A stretch of 64,000 nt of DNA, taken from assembly GCF_009650765.1 (NCBI RefSeq), contig NZ_CP045740.1:4626001-4690000 (forward strand), in the 5' to 3' direction. This DNA comes from Streptomyces sp. SUK 48 (GTDB lineage: Bacteria; Actinomycetota; Actinomycetes; Streptomycetales; Streptomycetaceae). The notes beneath the pieces are model-generated. The model searched no databases. It saw only the letters and a list, made by a program, of their open reading frames with translations, and had not been told where the DNA came from. Positions 34,894-45,434 of this stretch are shown here, one piece after another (position 1 is the stretch's first letter; the number at the start of each line of letters is the position of its first letter). Position numbers and translations under genes: made by a program.

Positions 34894-35118
34894 TCAGTTG
34901 GCGAGCCCGAACCGCGCCGGATCGATCCCGGCCACGCTCAGCTCCTCCGTGGTGAACCGCAGCGGCGCCACGTCGGGCCGCTTGCTGTCCCCGAGCGCCC
35001 AGGCGTCCACGTCGATGCGGGCGAGGGTGACGCACCCCTCGGTGCAGGGACCGCTGCATGCCTGGACGAAGGCGGCGGAGGTGATGTCGAGTGCGTAGAG
35101 GTCGCTTCCGTTCGGCAT
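34894..35118 (-). CDS. DUF397-type small protein
   Basis: A 74-aa acidic protein resembling DUF397 (GCVTLARIDVDAWALGDSKR, then PDVAPLRFTTEEL). In Streptomyces such proteins partner WhiJ-like HTH regulators and modulate their DNA binding. It carries two Cys in CSGPCTEGC. The ATG at 35118 lacks a strong Shine-Dalgarno. The hypothetical gene follows after 80 bases on the same strand. Confidence 0.7.
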   Translation of the reverse strand: MPNGSDLYALDITSAAFVQACSGPCTEGCVTLARIDVDAWALGDSKRPDVAPLRFTTEELSVAGIDPARFGLAN

Positions 35119-35203
35119 GGGTGTGCCTTCCTGTTCTGCCTGTTGAGGCCGGTGGCTGGTCTGGGCAGGACCGTAGACGGACGAAGGGAAGCAAGGCAGC
35201 GAA

Positions 35204-35221
35204 TATTCTCAACTATTCTCA
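35204..35221. promoter_or_regulatory. Direct repeat, possible regulator operator
   Basis: TATTCTCA occurs at 35204-35211 and 35214-35221, ten bases apart and so on the same DNA face. The first copy overlaps the palindrome GAATATTC. It is the most AT-rich spot in the region and lies between the DUF397 gene and the divergent copy-2 gene, as expected for an HTH-regulator site. Confidence 0.45.
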
Positions 35222-35311
35222 TGCGGTGACTCTGGATGCATGGACATTCACTCAGAGGCGCCAGGATGCTGTGCCTACCGAGATCGCCAAACCTCAAGGG
35301 GTGGGTCGTAG

Positions 35312-35886
35312 ATGGCACGCAGGTTGCGCTTCAACGGGACTGGTAGCGACGTGGGTGGCTGTCCGTCCGTGCACGAGGACTTGGACAGCGGGGAGGTGAT
35401 CGTGCATGGCTCTCCGCTCACCGACTCCGAGGACATCGCGCAGCTTCAGCACCTTTCCGAGGGTGAGGTCGCGGTGGCGGTCCCGCGTGAGCTGCTGGTG
35501 GACTGGACGCCGAAGGAGCGCACACGGCAGGTGCGGACCATCGGACTGGACGAGTTCAATGATCTGTTCGCGAAGTTCGAGCACACCGCTTGGCGGTTGG
35601 AGACGCGTCGGCGCTACGCGATCGACGAGGCCAGCGATCGCTGGGAGACATCCGTACCCTCTGGCGCGGCGACGCCGACCGACTCCGTCTCCCCGCCGAG
35701 GACTTCTGGCTGTTCGACAGTCGTCTCATCGCACTCCTGCGCTTCGATGACGACGACCAGCTCACGCACGTGGACCTGATCACCGAGCCCGCGGAGGTGG
35801 TGCGCTGCTCCATGGTGCGGGATGCTGCTTGGCATCACGCCGTACCGTGGCGGAAGTTCACGGCGGAGCTGCGCGAAGGCGCGTAA
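35312..35886 (+). pseudogene. N-terminal module + DUF6879, internally deleted (copy 2)
   Basis: ATG 35312 opens a frame with a module of about 70 residues (LRFNGTGSDVGGCPSVHEDL … VAVAVPRELLVDWTPKE), then the DUF6879 start (TIGLDEFNDLFAKFEHTAW, LETRRRYAIDE). The frame is lost at about 35625-35645. The DUF6879 C-terminal half continues in the next frame (LGDIRTLWRGDADRLRLPAE, then DFWLFDSRLIALLRF, to 35886). The missing middle segment is the same one missing in copy 1, so both paralogs carry a comparable deletion. It lies 18 bases upstream of the HTH regulator gene. Confidence 0.7.
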
Positions 35887-35904
35887 GGACACGAACGGGT
35901 ACCG

Positions 35905-36753
35905 GTGAGCACGGATTATCAAAGGGCGCGCGAGGAACTCGGCCGCAGGCTCCGCGAGCTACGCGTCGAGTGCCCTGACGGCCGGCTCACCGGTATCCAG
36001 CTCGCACAACGGCTCGGGTGGCAGCAATCGAAGGTCAGCAAGCTGGAGAACGGCCGGCAGACGCCCACCGACGAAGACCTGCGGGCTTGGGCCGAAGCCA
36101 CCGGGCAGCCCGACACCTTCGATGAACTACGCGCCCGGCTCAAGGGCTTCGAAAGCCAGATCCGTTCCTGGCGGCGACAGCTGGCGGCGGGCCATCGCCC
36201 CGTCCAGGAGACCTGGAACAGCATCGTCGCCAATTCTCGGACCTTGCACGTATGGGACAGCCAAGTCATCTGCGGTCTGCTCCAGACCGCCGACTACGCC
36301 CGGTACGTCTTCGAGGGCCATGCCGAACTCCAGAGGTCCCCGCGGGACACGGAGGAGGCGGTGCGTGCCCGCATGAAACGGCAGGAGTGGCTGTACCAGC
36401 CGGGCAAACGGTTGGACCTGGTCATGTGGGAGGGCGCACTGCATTCCCGAGTGTGTCCCCCGGAGGTGCTGGCGGCTCAACTTGACCGCGTACTGGGCGT
36501 AGTGGGCATGGACACCGTCCATCTGGGGATCGTGCCTCTCGATGCCGGACTGAGGCTGCTTCCCGGGAACAGCTTCTGGATCATGGACGAACGCCTCGTC
36601 GTGGCCGAGGACTGGCACGCCGAACTCTGGCTGGACGACGCCGAAACGATGGCCCTCTACCGGCGCGTCTGGGACACCTTCGCGGAATCGGCCGTCTACG
36701 GCGCCGAGGCCCAGCAGGTGATCGCCCGCGTCCGCCGGAGCATCAGGGACTGA
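35905..36753 (+). CDS. HTH (XRE) regulator with DUF5753, WhiJ-like
   Basis: A 282-aa regulator. Residues 5-65 form an XRE helix-turn-helix (ELGRRLRELRVECPDGRLTG, IQLAQRLGWQQSKVSKLENG), and about 90-275 is the DUF5753 sensor-like domain (WDSQVICGLLQTADYARYVF, LHLGIVPLDAGL-type core). These proteins belong to the WhiJ-like group that works with DUF397 and DUF6879 partners in development and antibiotic control. A GTG start at 35905 follows the pseudogene by 18 bases. Its partner genes here are broken, so it may be partly orphaned. Confidence 0.87.
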   Translation: MSTDYQRAREELGRRLRELRVECPDGRLTGIQLAQRLGWQQSKVSKLENGRQTPTDEDLRAWAEATGQPDTFDELRARLKGFESQIRSWRRQLAAGHRPVQETWNSIVANSRTLHVWDSQVICGLLQTADYARYVFEGHAELQRSPRDTEEAVRARMKRQEWLYQPGKRLDLVMWEGALHSRVCPPEVLAAQLDRVLGVVGMDTVHLGIVPLDAGLRLLPGNSFWIMDERLVVAEDWHAELWLDDAETMALYRRVWDTFAESAVYGAEAQQVIARVRRSIRD

Positions 36754-36884
36754 TCCCCACCCCCGGCTGGGGACCGCCCACCAGGGCTAAGAAACCGCGC
36801 GAAACGATCTCTGTCGCCGCCGGACCGGCGGGCCGTGAGGTATGCCGGGAGGTGACAGCCGGAGCCCGACGGGAGTGTGCCGCG

Positions 36885-37379
36885 ATGACGAACGCACAGC
36901 TTGTCAAGATCACGCGCTACGTGTGCCTGCTGGGCGGGGGCGTGCTCACCGGGGGCGCGCTGACCACGTTCGTGCTGGAACTCGCCCTGCGGAGGCTGGG
37001 CGCGACGGCCTGCATCCAGGTGCGGCAGGCGGAGCACGACTACTTCCCGTGGTTCATCGGTGTCGTCTTCGTGCCCACGTTCATCGCCGTGGTGGCGCTG
37101 GTGTACCTCGCGCGCAAGGCCGACAGCCCGGCGCTGCGGCCCGTGGCCGCCGCACTCGTACTGCTCGTGCTGTCCCTGGTCGTCACGTTCGTGGTCAACG
37201 CCCCCATCAACCTGGACCAGTTCGAGTGGAACGCGCAGGCGCCCCCGGCCGACTGGGCGGGCGTCCGGGACCGCTGGCAGATCGCGCACGCCGTCCGGAC
37301 CGCCTTCTGCGTGATCGCGCTCGGCTGCCTCGGGGCCGCGATCATCGACCGGCCGTTCGAACGCGAGGCCGTCACCTGA
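36885..37379 (+). CDS. DUF1772 family membrane protein
   Basis: A 164-aa protein with four hydrophobic segments (VCLLGGGVLTGGALTTFVLEL, FIGVVFVPTFIAVVALVYLA and others) and the NxPIN and Trp motifs (VNAPINLDQFEWNAQ) typical of DUF1772, a family related to anthrone oxygenase-like proteins. ATG 36885 has GGGAG upstream; the in-frame ATG at 36852 gives an atypical start. It lies 130 bases after the HTH gene, and a terminator stem follows. Confidence 0.75.
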   Translation: MTNAQLVKITRYVCLLGGGVLTGGALTTFVLELALRRLGATACIQVRQAEHDYFPWFIGVVFVPTFIAVVALVYLARKADSPALRPVAAALVLLVLSLVVTFVVNAPINLDQFEWNAQAPPADWAGVRDRWQIAHAVRTAFCVIALGCLGAAIIDRPFEREAVT

Positions 37380-37420
37380 GCCCCGTGGGTCGCACCCCGG
37401 CGGGTGCGGCTGACGGCGAA

Positions 37421-37448
37421 GGGCGCCCGGCACGATCGCCGGGCGCCC
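37421..37448. terminator. Bidirectional terminator stem
   Basis: Perfect 11-bp arms GGGCGCCCGGC and GCCGGGCGCCC flank a six-base loop. It lies between the convergent DUF1772 and serC genes. Confidence 0.75.
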
Positions 37449-37469
37449 CTCACCGTCGTACCCGAGAGG

Positions 37470-38683
<1,214 letters not shown>

Positions 38684-38766
38684 TCACGGGTGGGTTTGTA
38701 TGAGGATCAAGGTGGTGCTGTGGATAACTTTCGGTGACGGTCGGTGATCGGATGCATCCTGAACGC

Positions 38767-41700
38767 ATGACGGATCACACGGATCGGACGGATCTCCCCG
38801 GGCCTTCGGCCGCCTCGGGTCTCCCGGGCGGCCCAGGTCTCCCGGATGCCCCGGCCCTCTCGGCCCTCGAAGCAGAGCTGCGCGCCCGCCTCCGCGGCGA
38901 GGTCCGCTTCGACGCCACCGCCCGCGCGCTCATGACCATGGACGCCTCCAACTACCGGCGCGTCCCCGCCGGAGTGGTCGCCCCCCGGGACGCCGAGGAC
39001 GTGGCGGCGGCGCTGGAGGTGTGCCGAGCCCGCGGGGTGCCGGTGGTCGCCCGCGGCGGGGGGACGTCCATCGCCGGGCAGGCCACGGGAACAGGGGTCG
39101 TACTGGATTTCACGCGCCACATGAACCGTCTGGTGGAGCTGGACCCCGGCACGCGCACGGCCGTCGTACAGCCCGGCCTGGTCCTCGACAGCCTCCAGCG
39201 CGCCGCCGCCCCGCACGGCCTGCGCTTCGGCCCCGATCCGTCCACGCACGGCCGCTGCACCCTCGGCGGGATGGTCGGCAACAACTCCTGCGGCTCCCAC
39301 TCGGTGGCCTGGGGGACGACCGCCGACAACATCGCGGGGCTGGACGTGCTCACCGCGCGCGGTGAGCGGCTGCGGCTCGGGCCGGGGTGGGCCGGCGCGC
39401 CCGAGGGGCTGCGGGAGCTGGCGGAGGGCGAGCTGGCCCGGCTGCGCACCGGCTTCCCGGACCTGCCCCGCCGCATCTCCGGGTACGCACTGGACGCGCT
39501 GCTGCCGGAGAAGGGCGCCGACGTGGCCCGCTCCTTCTGCGGCTCCGAGGGCACCCTCGGCATCCTCACCGAGGCGGTCGTCCGCCTGGTCGAGGCCCCG
39601 CCCGCCCGCGCTCTCGCGGTGCTGGGGTACGGCGACGAGAGCGCCGCCGCCGAGGCCGCCGCCGGCCTCCTGCCGCACCGCCCGCTGACGGTGGAGGGCA
39701 TGGCCGCCGACCTGGTGCCCCCGGGGGCGGGACTGCCCGAGGGCGGCGCCTGGCTGTTCGTGGAGACCGGCGGGGAGTCGCCGGCGGAGGCCCGTGCGCG
39801 CGCGGAGGAGATCGTCCGGGCCGCCGATGTCGTGGACGCCCTCGTGGTGACCGAGCCCGCCGCCCAGCTCACCCTGTGGCGCATCCGCGAGGACGCGAGC
39901 GGCACGGCGACGCGGATGCCGGACGGCTCCAAGGCATGGCCCGGCTGGGAGGACTGCGCGGTGCCCCCCGCCCGGCTCGGCGCCTATCTGCGCGACTTCC
40001 GCGCCCTGCTCTCCTCGCACGCCCTGCGCGGCACCCCGTACGGCCACTTCGGCGACGGCTGTATCCACGTCCGCATCGACTTCGACCTGCTCACCCGGGA
40101 CGGCATCGGCCGCTTCCGGCGCTTCTCGGAGGAACTGGCCGGCCTGGTGGTGGCCCACGGCGGCTCGCTGTCCGGGGAGCACGGCGACGGCCAGGCCCGC
40201 GCGGAACTGCTGCCCCGGATGTACGGCGCCGAGACGGTGCGCCTGTTCGAGCGCGCCAAGGCCCTGTGGGACCCGGACGACCTGCTCAACCCCGGCATGC
40301 TGGTCCGCCCCGCCCCGCTCGACGGCAACCTCCGCTTCTCCGTGCTCCCGGCCGGGGCCGTGGACGTGGCCTTCGGCTACCCGGCCGACGGCGGCGACTT
40401 CCGTGCGGCCGTCCGCCGCTGCGTCGGCGTGGCCAAGTGCCGTACGACCACGGCGGCGGGACCCGCTGTGATGTGCCCGTCGTTCCGGGCCACCGGCGAG
40501 GAGGAGCACTCCACCCGGGGCCGGGCCCGGCTGCTGCACGAGATGCTGGCGGGGGAGCTGATCACCGACGGCTGGCGCTCCACCGAGGTCCGCGACGCCC
40601 TCGATCTCTGCCTCGCCTGCAAGGGCTGCCGCACGGACTGCCCGGTCGGCGTCGACATGGCCACCTACAAGGCCGAGTTCCTGCACCACCACTACGCGGA
40701 CCGCCGCCGCCCCGCCGCCCACCACAGCATGGGCCGCCTGCCGGAGTGGCTGCGCGGGATCGCCCGCACCCGCACGGCTCCCCTGCTGAACGCGCTCGCC
40801 GCCGTCCCGCCCCTGGCGGCCGCCGCGAAGCGCCTCGGCGGGATCGCGCCCGAGCGGCGGCTGCCCCGGCTCGCCCCGAGAACCTTCACCGGCTGGTGGC
40901 GGCGCCGGAAGCCCGCGCCGGCCCCGGGCGCAGGGGACCTGGTCGTCCTCTGGCCGGACACCTTCACCGAACACCTGTCCCCCTCGGTCGGCCGGGCGGC
41001 CGTCCGCGTCCTGGAGGCCGCCGGGCTGCGGGTGACCCTCCCTCCGGCCCGGCTGCCCCGTCGGAGCCCCCTCGCGCGGCCCGGCGACGCCGCCCCGGCC
41101 CCCTCCCTCCTCCCGGCCCGCCACGCCCGGGTCTGCTGCGGGCTGACCTACGTCTCCACCGGCCAGCTGGACCGGGCCCGTACGGTGCTGCGCCGCACGC
41201 TCGATCTGCTGGAGCCGGTGCTGCGCGCGGGCGCCCCGGTCGTCGTGCTGGAACCGAGCTGCGCGGCCGCCCTGCGCACCGATCTCCCGGAACTCCTGCA
41301 CGACGACCCGCGCGCGGCCCGGCTCGCCGCCGCCGTCCGCACCTTCGCCGAGACCCTGGAGCGGCACGCCCCGCACTGGACCCCGCCCGCCGTGGACCGC
41401 CCCGTCGCGGGCCAGACCCACTGCCATCAGCACGCGGTGCTCGGCGACGACCCGGACCGCCGGCTGCGCGAGTCGGCCGGCCTCACCGGGGAACTTTCCG
41501 GCGGCTGCTGTGGCCTGGCCGGCAACTTCGGCTTCGAGAAGGGCCACTTCGAGGTCTCCCGGGCCTGCGCGGAGGAGCGGCTGCTGCCCTCCATACGGGA
41601 GGCGGCCCCGGACACCGTGGTCCTGGCCGACGGCTACTCCTGCCGCACCCAGCTGGAGCAACTGGGCGGGGTGAAGGGGCGGCACCTGGCGGAGGTGCTG

Positions 41701-41805
41701 GCCGAGGCGCTGGACCGGGACACGGGCGCGCCGGACCGGGACACGGGCGCGGGAGAGGGGGACGGCGGGCCGCCGGCGGACGGTCGTTTCCCTAGGCTGA
41801 GGTGA
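38767..41805 (+). CDS. GlcD/GlcF-type fusion: FAD-linked oxidase and Fe-S/CCG protein
   Basis: A 1012-aa protein joining two modules that are often separate subunits. The N-terminal half is an FAD-binding D-lactate/glycolate-oxidase domain (VVARGGGTSIAGQATGTGVV, GGMVGNNSCGSH) with its C-terminal domain ending HGDGQARAELLPRMYG. The C-terminal half has 4Fe-4S Cys motifs (CLACKGCRTDCPVG) and two CCG domains (CCGLTYVSTGQLD and GGCCGLAGNFGFEKGH). It is predicted to oxidise a 2-hydroxy acid and pass electrons to a quinone at the membrane. ATG 38767 is chosen; ATG 38752 is in frame and neither has a clear Shine-Dalgarno. Confidence 0.88.
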   Translation: MTDHTDRTDLPGPSAASGLPGGPGLPDAPALSALEAELRARLRGEVRFDATARALMTMDASNYRRVPAGVVAPRDAEDVAAALEVCRARGVPVVARGGGTSIAGQATGTGVVLDFTRHMNRLVELDPGTRTAVVQPGLVLDSLQRAAAPHGLRFGPDPSTHGRCTLGGMVGNNSCGSHSVAWGTTADNIAGLDVLTARGERLRLGPGWAGAPEGLRELAEGELARLRTGFPDLPRRISGYALDALLPEKGADVARSFCGSEGTLGILTEAVVRLVEAPPARALAVLGYGDESAAAEAAAGLLPHRPLTVEGMAADLVPPGAGLPEGGAWLFVETGGESPAEARARAEEIVRAADVVDALVVTEPAAQLTLWRIREDASGTATRMPDGSKAWPGWEDCAVPPARLGAYLRDFRALLSSHALRGTPYGHFGDGCIHVRIDFDLLTRDGIGRFRRFSEELAGLVVAHGGSLSGEHGDGQARAELLPRMYGAETVRLFERAKALWDPDDLLNPGMLVRPAPLDGNLRFSVLPAGAVDVAFGYPADGGDFRAAVRRCVGVAKCRTTTAAGPAVMCPSFRATGEEEHSTRGRARLLHEMLAGELITDGWRSTEVRDALDLCLACKGCRTDCPVGVDMATYKAEFLHHHYADRRRPAAHHSMGRLPEWLRGIARTRTAPLLNALAAVPPLAAAAKRLGGIAPERRLPRLAPRTFTGWWRRRKPAPAPGAGDLVVLWPDTFTEHLSPSVGRAAVRVLEAAGLRVTLPPARLPRRSPLARPGDAAPAPSLLPARHARVCCGLTYVSTGQLDRARTVLRRTLDLLEPVLRAGAPVVVLEPSCAAALRTDLPELLHDDPRAARLAAAVRTFAETLERHAPHWTPPAVDRPVAGQTHCHQHAVLGDDPDRRLRESAGLTGELSGGCCGLAGNFGFEKGHFEVSRACAEERLLPSIREAAPDTVVLADGYSCRTQLEQLGGVKGRHLAEVLAEALDRDTGAPDRDTGAGEGDGGPPADGRFPRLR

Positions 41806-41832
41806 TCAGCGAGCCGTGAAGGAGCAACGCGT

Positions 41833-42954
41833 ATGAGCCTCACCGTCCGTCCGGTCACCCGCGCCGAACACCTCGCCTTCGTGGCGGGCCGCCCCTCGGC
41901 CAGCCATCTCCAGCTGCCGTCCTGGGGGGACGTGAAGCCGGACTGGCGGGCGGAGAGCCTGGGGTGGTTCGAGGCGGACGGGCGGCTCGTCGGGGTGGGC
42001 CTGGTGCTGCTGCGGCCGTTGCCCAAGGTCAAGCGGTATCTGGCGTATCTGCCCGAGGGCCCGGTCATCGACTGGGACGCGTCCGGCCTGGAGCGCTGGC
42101 TGGACCCGATGCTGGCCCATCTCAAGGGGCTCGGCGCCTTCTCGGTGAAGATGGGGCCGCCCGTGGTGGTGCGGCGGTGGAGCCCCGAGGCGGTCAAGGC
42201 CGCCATCGCCGACCCGGACGCGCACCGGCTGCGGGACGCGCCGCCGACCTCCGAGGAGCCGGGGGCGCTCGCCCTCGTCGAGCGGCTGCGCCGGATGGGC
42301 TGGCGGCAGACCGAGCCCGGCGGCGAGGACGGCTTCGCCGCGGGGCAGCCCCGGTACGTCTGCCAGGTGCCGTACGCCGGACGGTCCCTGGAGGACATCC
42401 AGCGCGGGCTCAACCAGCAGTGGCGGCGCAACATCAAGAAGGCCGAGAAGGCGGGGGTGAAGGTCGTACGGGGGGACCAGGAGGACCTGCCGGCGTTCTA
42501 CGAGCTGCACGCGGAGACGGCGGAGCGGGACCGTTTCATCCCGCGCCCGCTGTCGTACTTCCAGCGGATGTGGACGGCGCTCACCGCCGAGGACCCGGAC
42601 CGGATGCGGCTGTACCTCGCACAGCACGACGGCGAGGTGCTCGCCGCGGCCACGATGCTGATCGTCGGCGGCCATGTCTGGTACTCCTACGGCGCCTCCA
42701 CGAGCCGCAAGCGGGAGGTGCAGCCCAACAACGCGATGCAGTGGCGGATGATGTGCGACGCCCATGAGCTGGGCGCCGAGGTCTACGACTTCCGGGGCAT
42801 CACCGACACCCTGGAGGAGTCCAACCACCTCCTCGGTCTGCTCCGCTTCAAGGTGGGCGCGGGCGGCGGGGCGGCGGAGTACGTGGGCGAGTGGGACTTC
42901 CCGCTGAACCGCCTGCTGCACAAGGCGTTCGACATGTATATGGCGCGCCGCTGA
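41833..42954 (+). CDS. femX: Lipid II:glycine glycyltransferase
   Basis: A 373-aa FemABX-family protein with two GNAT-like domains, including NQQWRRNIKKAEKAGVKVVR and EVYDFRGITDT. FemX attaches the first Gly to the LL-diaminopimelate of lipid II, needed for the glycine bridge of Streptomyces peptidoglycan. ATG 41833 is preceded by GAAGGAG at usual spacing. It follows the large oxidoreductase by 27 bases. Confidence 0.92.
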   Translation: MSLTVRPVTRAEHLAFVAGRPSASHLQLPSWGDVKPDWRAESLGWFEADGRLVGVGLVLLRPLPKVKRYLAYLPEGPVIDWDASGLERWLDPMLAHLKGLGAFSVKMGPPVVVRRWSPEAVKAAIADPDAHRLRDAPPTSEEPGALALVERLRRMGWRQTEPGGEDGFAAGQPRYVCQVPYAGRSLEDIQRGLNQQWRRNIKKAEKAGVKVVRGDQEDLPAFYELHAETAERDRFIPRPLSYFQRMWTALTAEDPDRMRLYLAQHDGEVLAAATMLIVGGHVWYSYGASTSRKREVQPNNAMQWRMMCDAHELGAEVYDFRGITDTLEESNHLLGLLRFKVGAGGGAAEYVGEWDFPLNRLLHKAFDMYMARR

Positions 42955-43026
42955 GGGGGCCGGCGGGCCGGGTGCCCGTCATGCGAGAGGGGCGTATCTC
43001 AGCATCCAGGACAGTGGCATAAGAGG

Positions 43027-43081
43027 TTCACACTCCTGACGGGGTCTACTACCCTGGACCGGGTAGTACAGGGAGCTGTAC
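43027..43081 (+). promoter_or_regulatory. Promoter with two overlapping dyads before the exporter
   Basis: TTCACA (43027-43032), 17 bases, TACCCT (43050-43055). The perfect dyad TACTACCC-tggacc-GGGTAGTA (43047-43068) covers the -10 and the start site, and GTACA-gggagc-TGTAC (43066-43081) follows. This looks like a repressor site; the repressor is not encoded next to it. Confidence 0.6.
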
Positions 43082-43109
43082 ATGATCTGAGCCGAGCACC
43101 GGGACCGCC

Positions 43110-44048
43110 GTGAGTACCGTCAACACCCCCCGCGCCACTTCCGGGTCGTCCGTGACGACGCCCGGTTCCCCGGGTACTCCGGGCCGTCTCGGCGCGCTCG
43201 GCCCGGTGGGGCTGGTGCTGGCCGGCGGGGTGTCGGTGCAGTTCGGCGGGGCGCTCGCGGTGACGCTGATGCCGAGGGCGGGCGCGCTGGGCGTGGTGAC
43301 GCTCCGGCTCGTCGCGGCGGCCGTGGTGCTGCTGCTGTTCTGCCGCCCCCGGCTGCGCGGCCACTCGCGCGCCGACTGGGGCACGGTGATCGCCTTCGGT
43401 TTCGCGGTGGGCGGTATGAACAGCCTGTTCTACGAGGCCGTGGCCCGTATCCCGCTCGGCCCCGCCGTCACCCTCGAAGTGCTCGGCCCGCTCGCCCTCT
43501 CGGTCGTGACCTCCCGCCGTCTGGTCAACGTGGTGTGGGCGGCGCTCGCCCTGGGCGGAGTGTTCCTGCTCGGCGGCGGGGGCTTCAGCGGGGTGGACCC
43601 CGCGGGGGTGGCCTTCGCGCTGGGCGCGGGCGTGATGTGGGCGGCGTACATAGTCTTCAGCGCGCGTACCGGACGGCGCTTCCCGCAGGCGGACGGGCTG
43701 GCGATGGCCATGACGGTCGCGGCGCTGCTCGTCCTGCCGCTCGGCATCGCCTCCTCCGGCGACCGCCTCCTCGATCCGACCACCCTCGGCCTCGGCTCGG
43801 CGGTGGCCGTGCTCTCCTCGGTCCTGCCCTACACCCTCGAACTCCTGGCCCTGCGCAACCTGCCCGCCGCGACCTTCGCCATCCTGATGAGCCTGGACCC
43901 GGCCCTCGCCGCCACCGCCGGCTTCCTCATCCTCGGCCAGTCCCTCTCCGCCCCGGAGATCGCCGCGATCGCCCTGGTCGTCGCGGCGAGCATCGGCGCG
44001 GTACGCACCCAGGTGGGCCGCTCCAGGACACCGGTCCTGGACGCCTAG
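43110..44048 (+). CDS. EamA-type exporter (RhtA-like)
   Basis: A 312-aa drug/metabolite transporter with ten hydrophobic helices in two EamA halves. The Gly-rich MPRAGALGVVTLRLV and the second half (GVDPAGVAFALGAGVMWAAY) resemble RhtA, an amino-acid (threonine/homoserine) exporter. GTG 43110 is the start. A promoter with two dyads lies upstream, so expression is probably ligand-controlled. Confidence 0.85.
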   Translation: MSTVNTPRATSGSSVTTPGSPGTPGRLGALGPVGLVLAGGVSVQFGGALAVTLMPRAGALGVVTLRLVAAAVVLLLFCRPRLRGHSRADWGTVIAFGFAVGGMNSLFYEAVARIPLGPAVTLEVLGPLALSVVTSRRLVNVVWAALALGGVFLLGGGGFSGVDPAGVAFALGAGVMWAAYIVFSARTGRRFPQADGLAMAMTVAALLVLPLGIASSGDRLLDPTTLGLGSAVAVLSSVLPYTLELLALRNLPAATFAILMSLDPALAATAGFLILGQSLSAPEIAAIALVVAASIGAVRTQVGRSRTPVLDA

Positions 44049-44205
44049 GGGTCACGCAGGCGTGCGGCGCCCGGGCTTTCCCGTGGCGGGTTGGCCGAAT
44101 GGGCAGGGGTGGACCGGGCCGGGGGCGGGGGCGATGTGTACGTTGGCGGAAAGGGGTCCACGGCGTCCTCGGGGGCGCCGGCAACAGGCAGGGGAACAGG
44201 AACGC

Positions 44206-45417
44206 ATGGCACGTGTCGCCGTCATCACCGCGCCCAACATCGGCTACCGCAACACCGGGATGCTGACCGTCGACCTGGCCTTCGAGGCGATGCGGCGGCG
44301 GATGGGGGACGCGGTCGAGGCGAGCTGGTACACGCTGCATCTGCCGCAGACCGTGCCGCTGCGGGGGTTGCGGGAGGGTGTGCGCGGCGCGGAACTCCCC
44401 TTCCGGTTCCGTTCGTTGATCGACGAGGTCGACACCCTGCGCGAGCACGACGCGGTCGTCTTCTGGGGCGACTTCCTGCACGCCCGGCACTACCTCGTCC
44501 AGGACGCCTCCAACCGGCTCCTCGACTACGGGCTGGTGAAGGACCGGGCCGCCGCCCGCGCCCTGCTCAACCGGACGCTGCTGCTCGCCGACCAGCCGGA
44601 CGAACTGCTCGACCGCACCCTCAGCTACGGCGGCACGATCCTGCACAACACGCAGTCGGACCACGAGGACAAGGAGTACGGCCCCCTGTTCACGCGGCTG
44701 ATGACGCGCAGCCACCGGATCTGGCTGCGTGATCCGCTGTCGGCGGCCAAGCTGGGGCATCTGCGCGGGGACCGTGCGACCGACCACTTCGGCTCCGACG
44801 CGGCCCTGCTCAACCGCCCCGGCGACCTGGACTGTCTGCCGGTCACGCCGTGGTCCCAGGACCTCCCGGAGGGCGGCGCGATCGGGGTGTTCCTCGGTGC
44901 CCGTACGAAGATCCCCGACTGGCTCCCCGGGTTCTGCCAGGGGCTCGCGGAGCGGCTGGACGCGCCCCTGGAGTGGATCCCCTGGTTCGACGGGGACGTC
45001 CCGCGGCAGGCCGGGCACCTTCCCACCCGCCCCGGTGATCCCACCGTCGGCGACCTGCTCGGCGTCCTGCCCCGCTACCGCCTCGTCATCACCGACACCT
45101 ACCACCTGTGCGTCAACGCCTGGGGCGCCGGCACCCCGGTGGTCTGCGTCGGCGCGCCCGAGCCGGTGCCGACGACCGACCGCGACTACCTGACGCTCAG
45201 CGATGTGAAGAAGCACGTCCTGCACATGGCGTACGACGCGGCCGACTTCTACCTGCCCACCGTCGACAACAGCCCCGAGGGGCACGAGCGGCGGGCCGAG
45301 CGGATCGTCCGTCTCGTGGAGGGCGGAGGAGCGGCCGCCGTGGCCGAGCGGATCCGCGAGCACGCCGACCACTCGGCCGACTCCTTCACGAAGACCCTCG
45401 GCTCACTCCTGGGATGA
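44206..45417 (+). CDS. Polysaccharide pyruvyl transferase family protein
   Basis: A 403-aa protein with the GT-B-like fold of polysaccharide pyruvyl transferases ([38 protein letters not shown] near the C-terminus). Such enzymes add ketal-linked pyruvate from PEP to sugars of the cell surface. ATG 44206 has AGGAA upstream. It ends just before the 9-bp minisatellite. Surface polymer not identified. Confidence 0.85.
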   Translation: MARVAVITAPNIGYRNTGMLTVDLAFEAMRRRMGDAVEASWYTLHLPQTVPLRGLREGVRGAELPFRFRSLIDEVDTLREHDAVVFWGDFLHARHYLVQDASNRLLDYGLVKDRAAARALLNRTLLLADQPDELLDRTLSYGGTILHNTQSDHEDKEYGPLFTRLMTRSHRIWLRDPLSAAKLGHLRGDRATDHFGSDAALLNRPGDLDCLPVTPWSQDLPEGGAIGVFLGARTKIPDWLPGFCQGLAERLDAPLEWIPWFDGDVPRQAGHLPTRPGDPTVGDLLGVLPRYRLVITDTYHLCVNAWGAGTPVVCVGAPEPVPTTDRDYLTLSDVKKHVLHMAYDAADFYLPTVDNSPEGHERRAERIVRLVEGGGAAAVAERIREHADHSADSFTKTLGSLLG

Positions 45418-45434
45418 ACCCGGGCCCACCCCGG

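Noticed and set aside
38707-41685. A 992-aa reverse open frame over the FAD/Fe-S gene
   Set aside because: Antisense shadow without motifs; forward frame has CCG and Fe-S Cys motifs.
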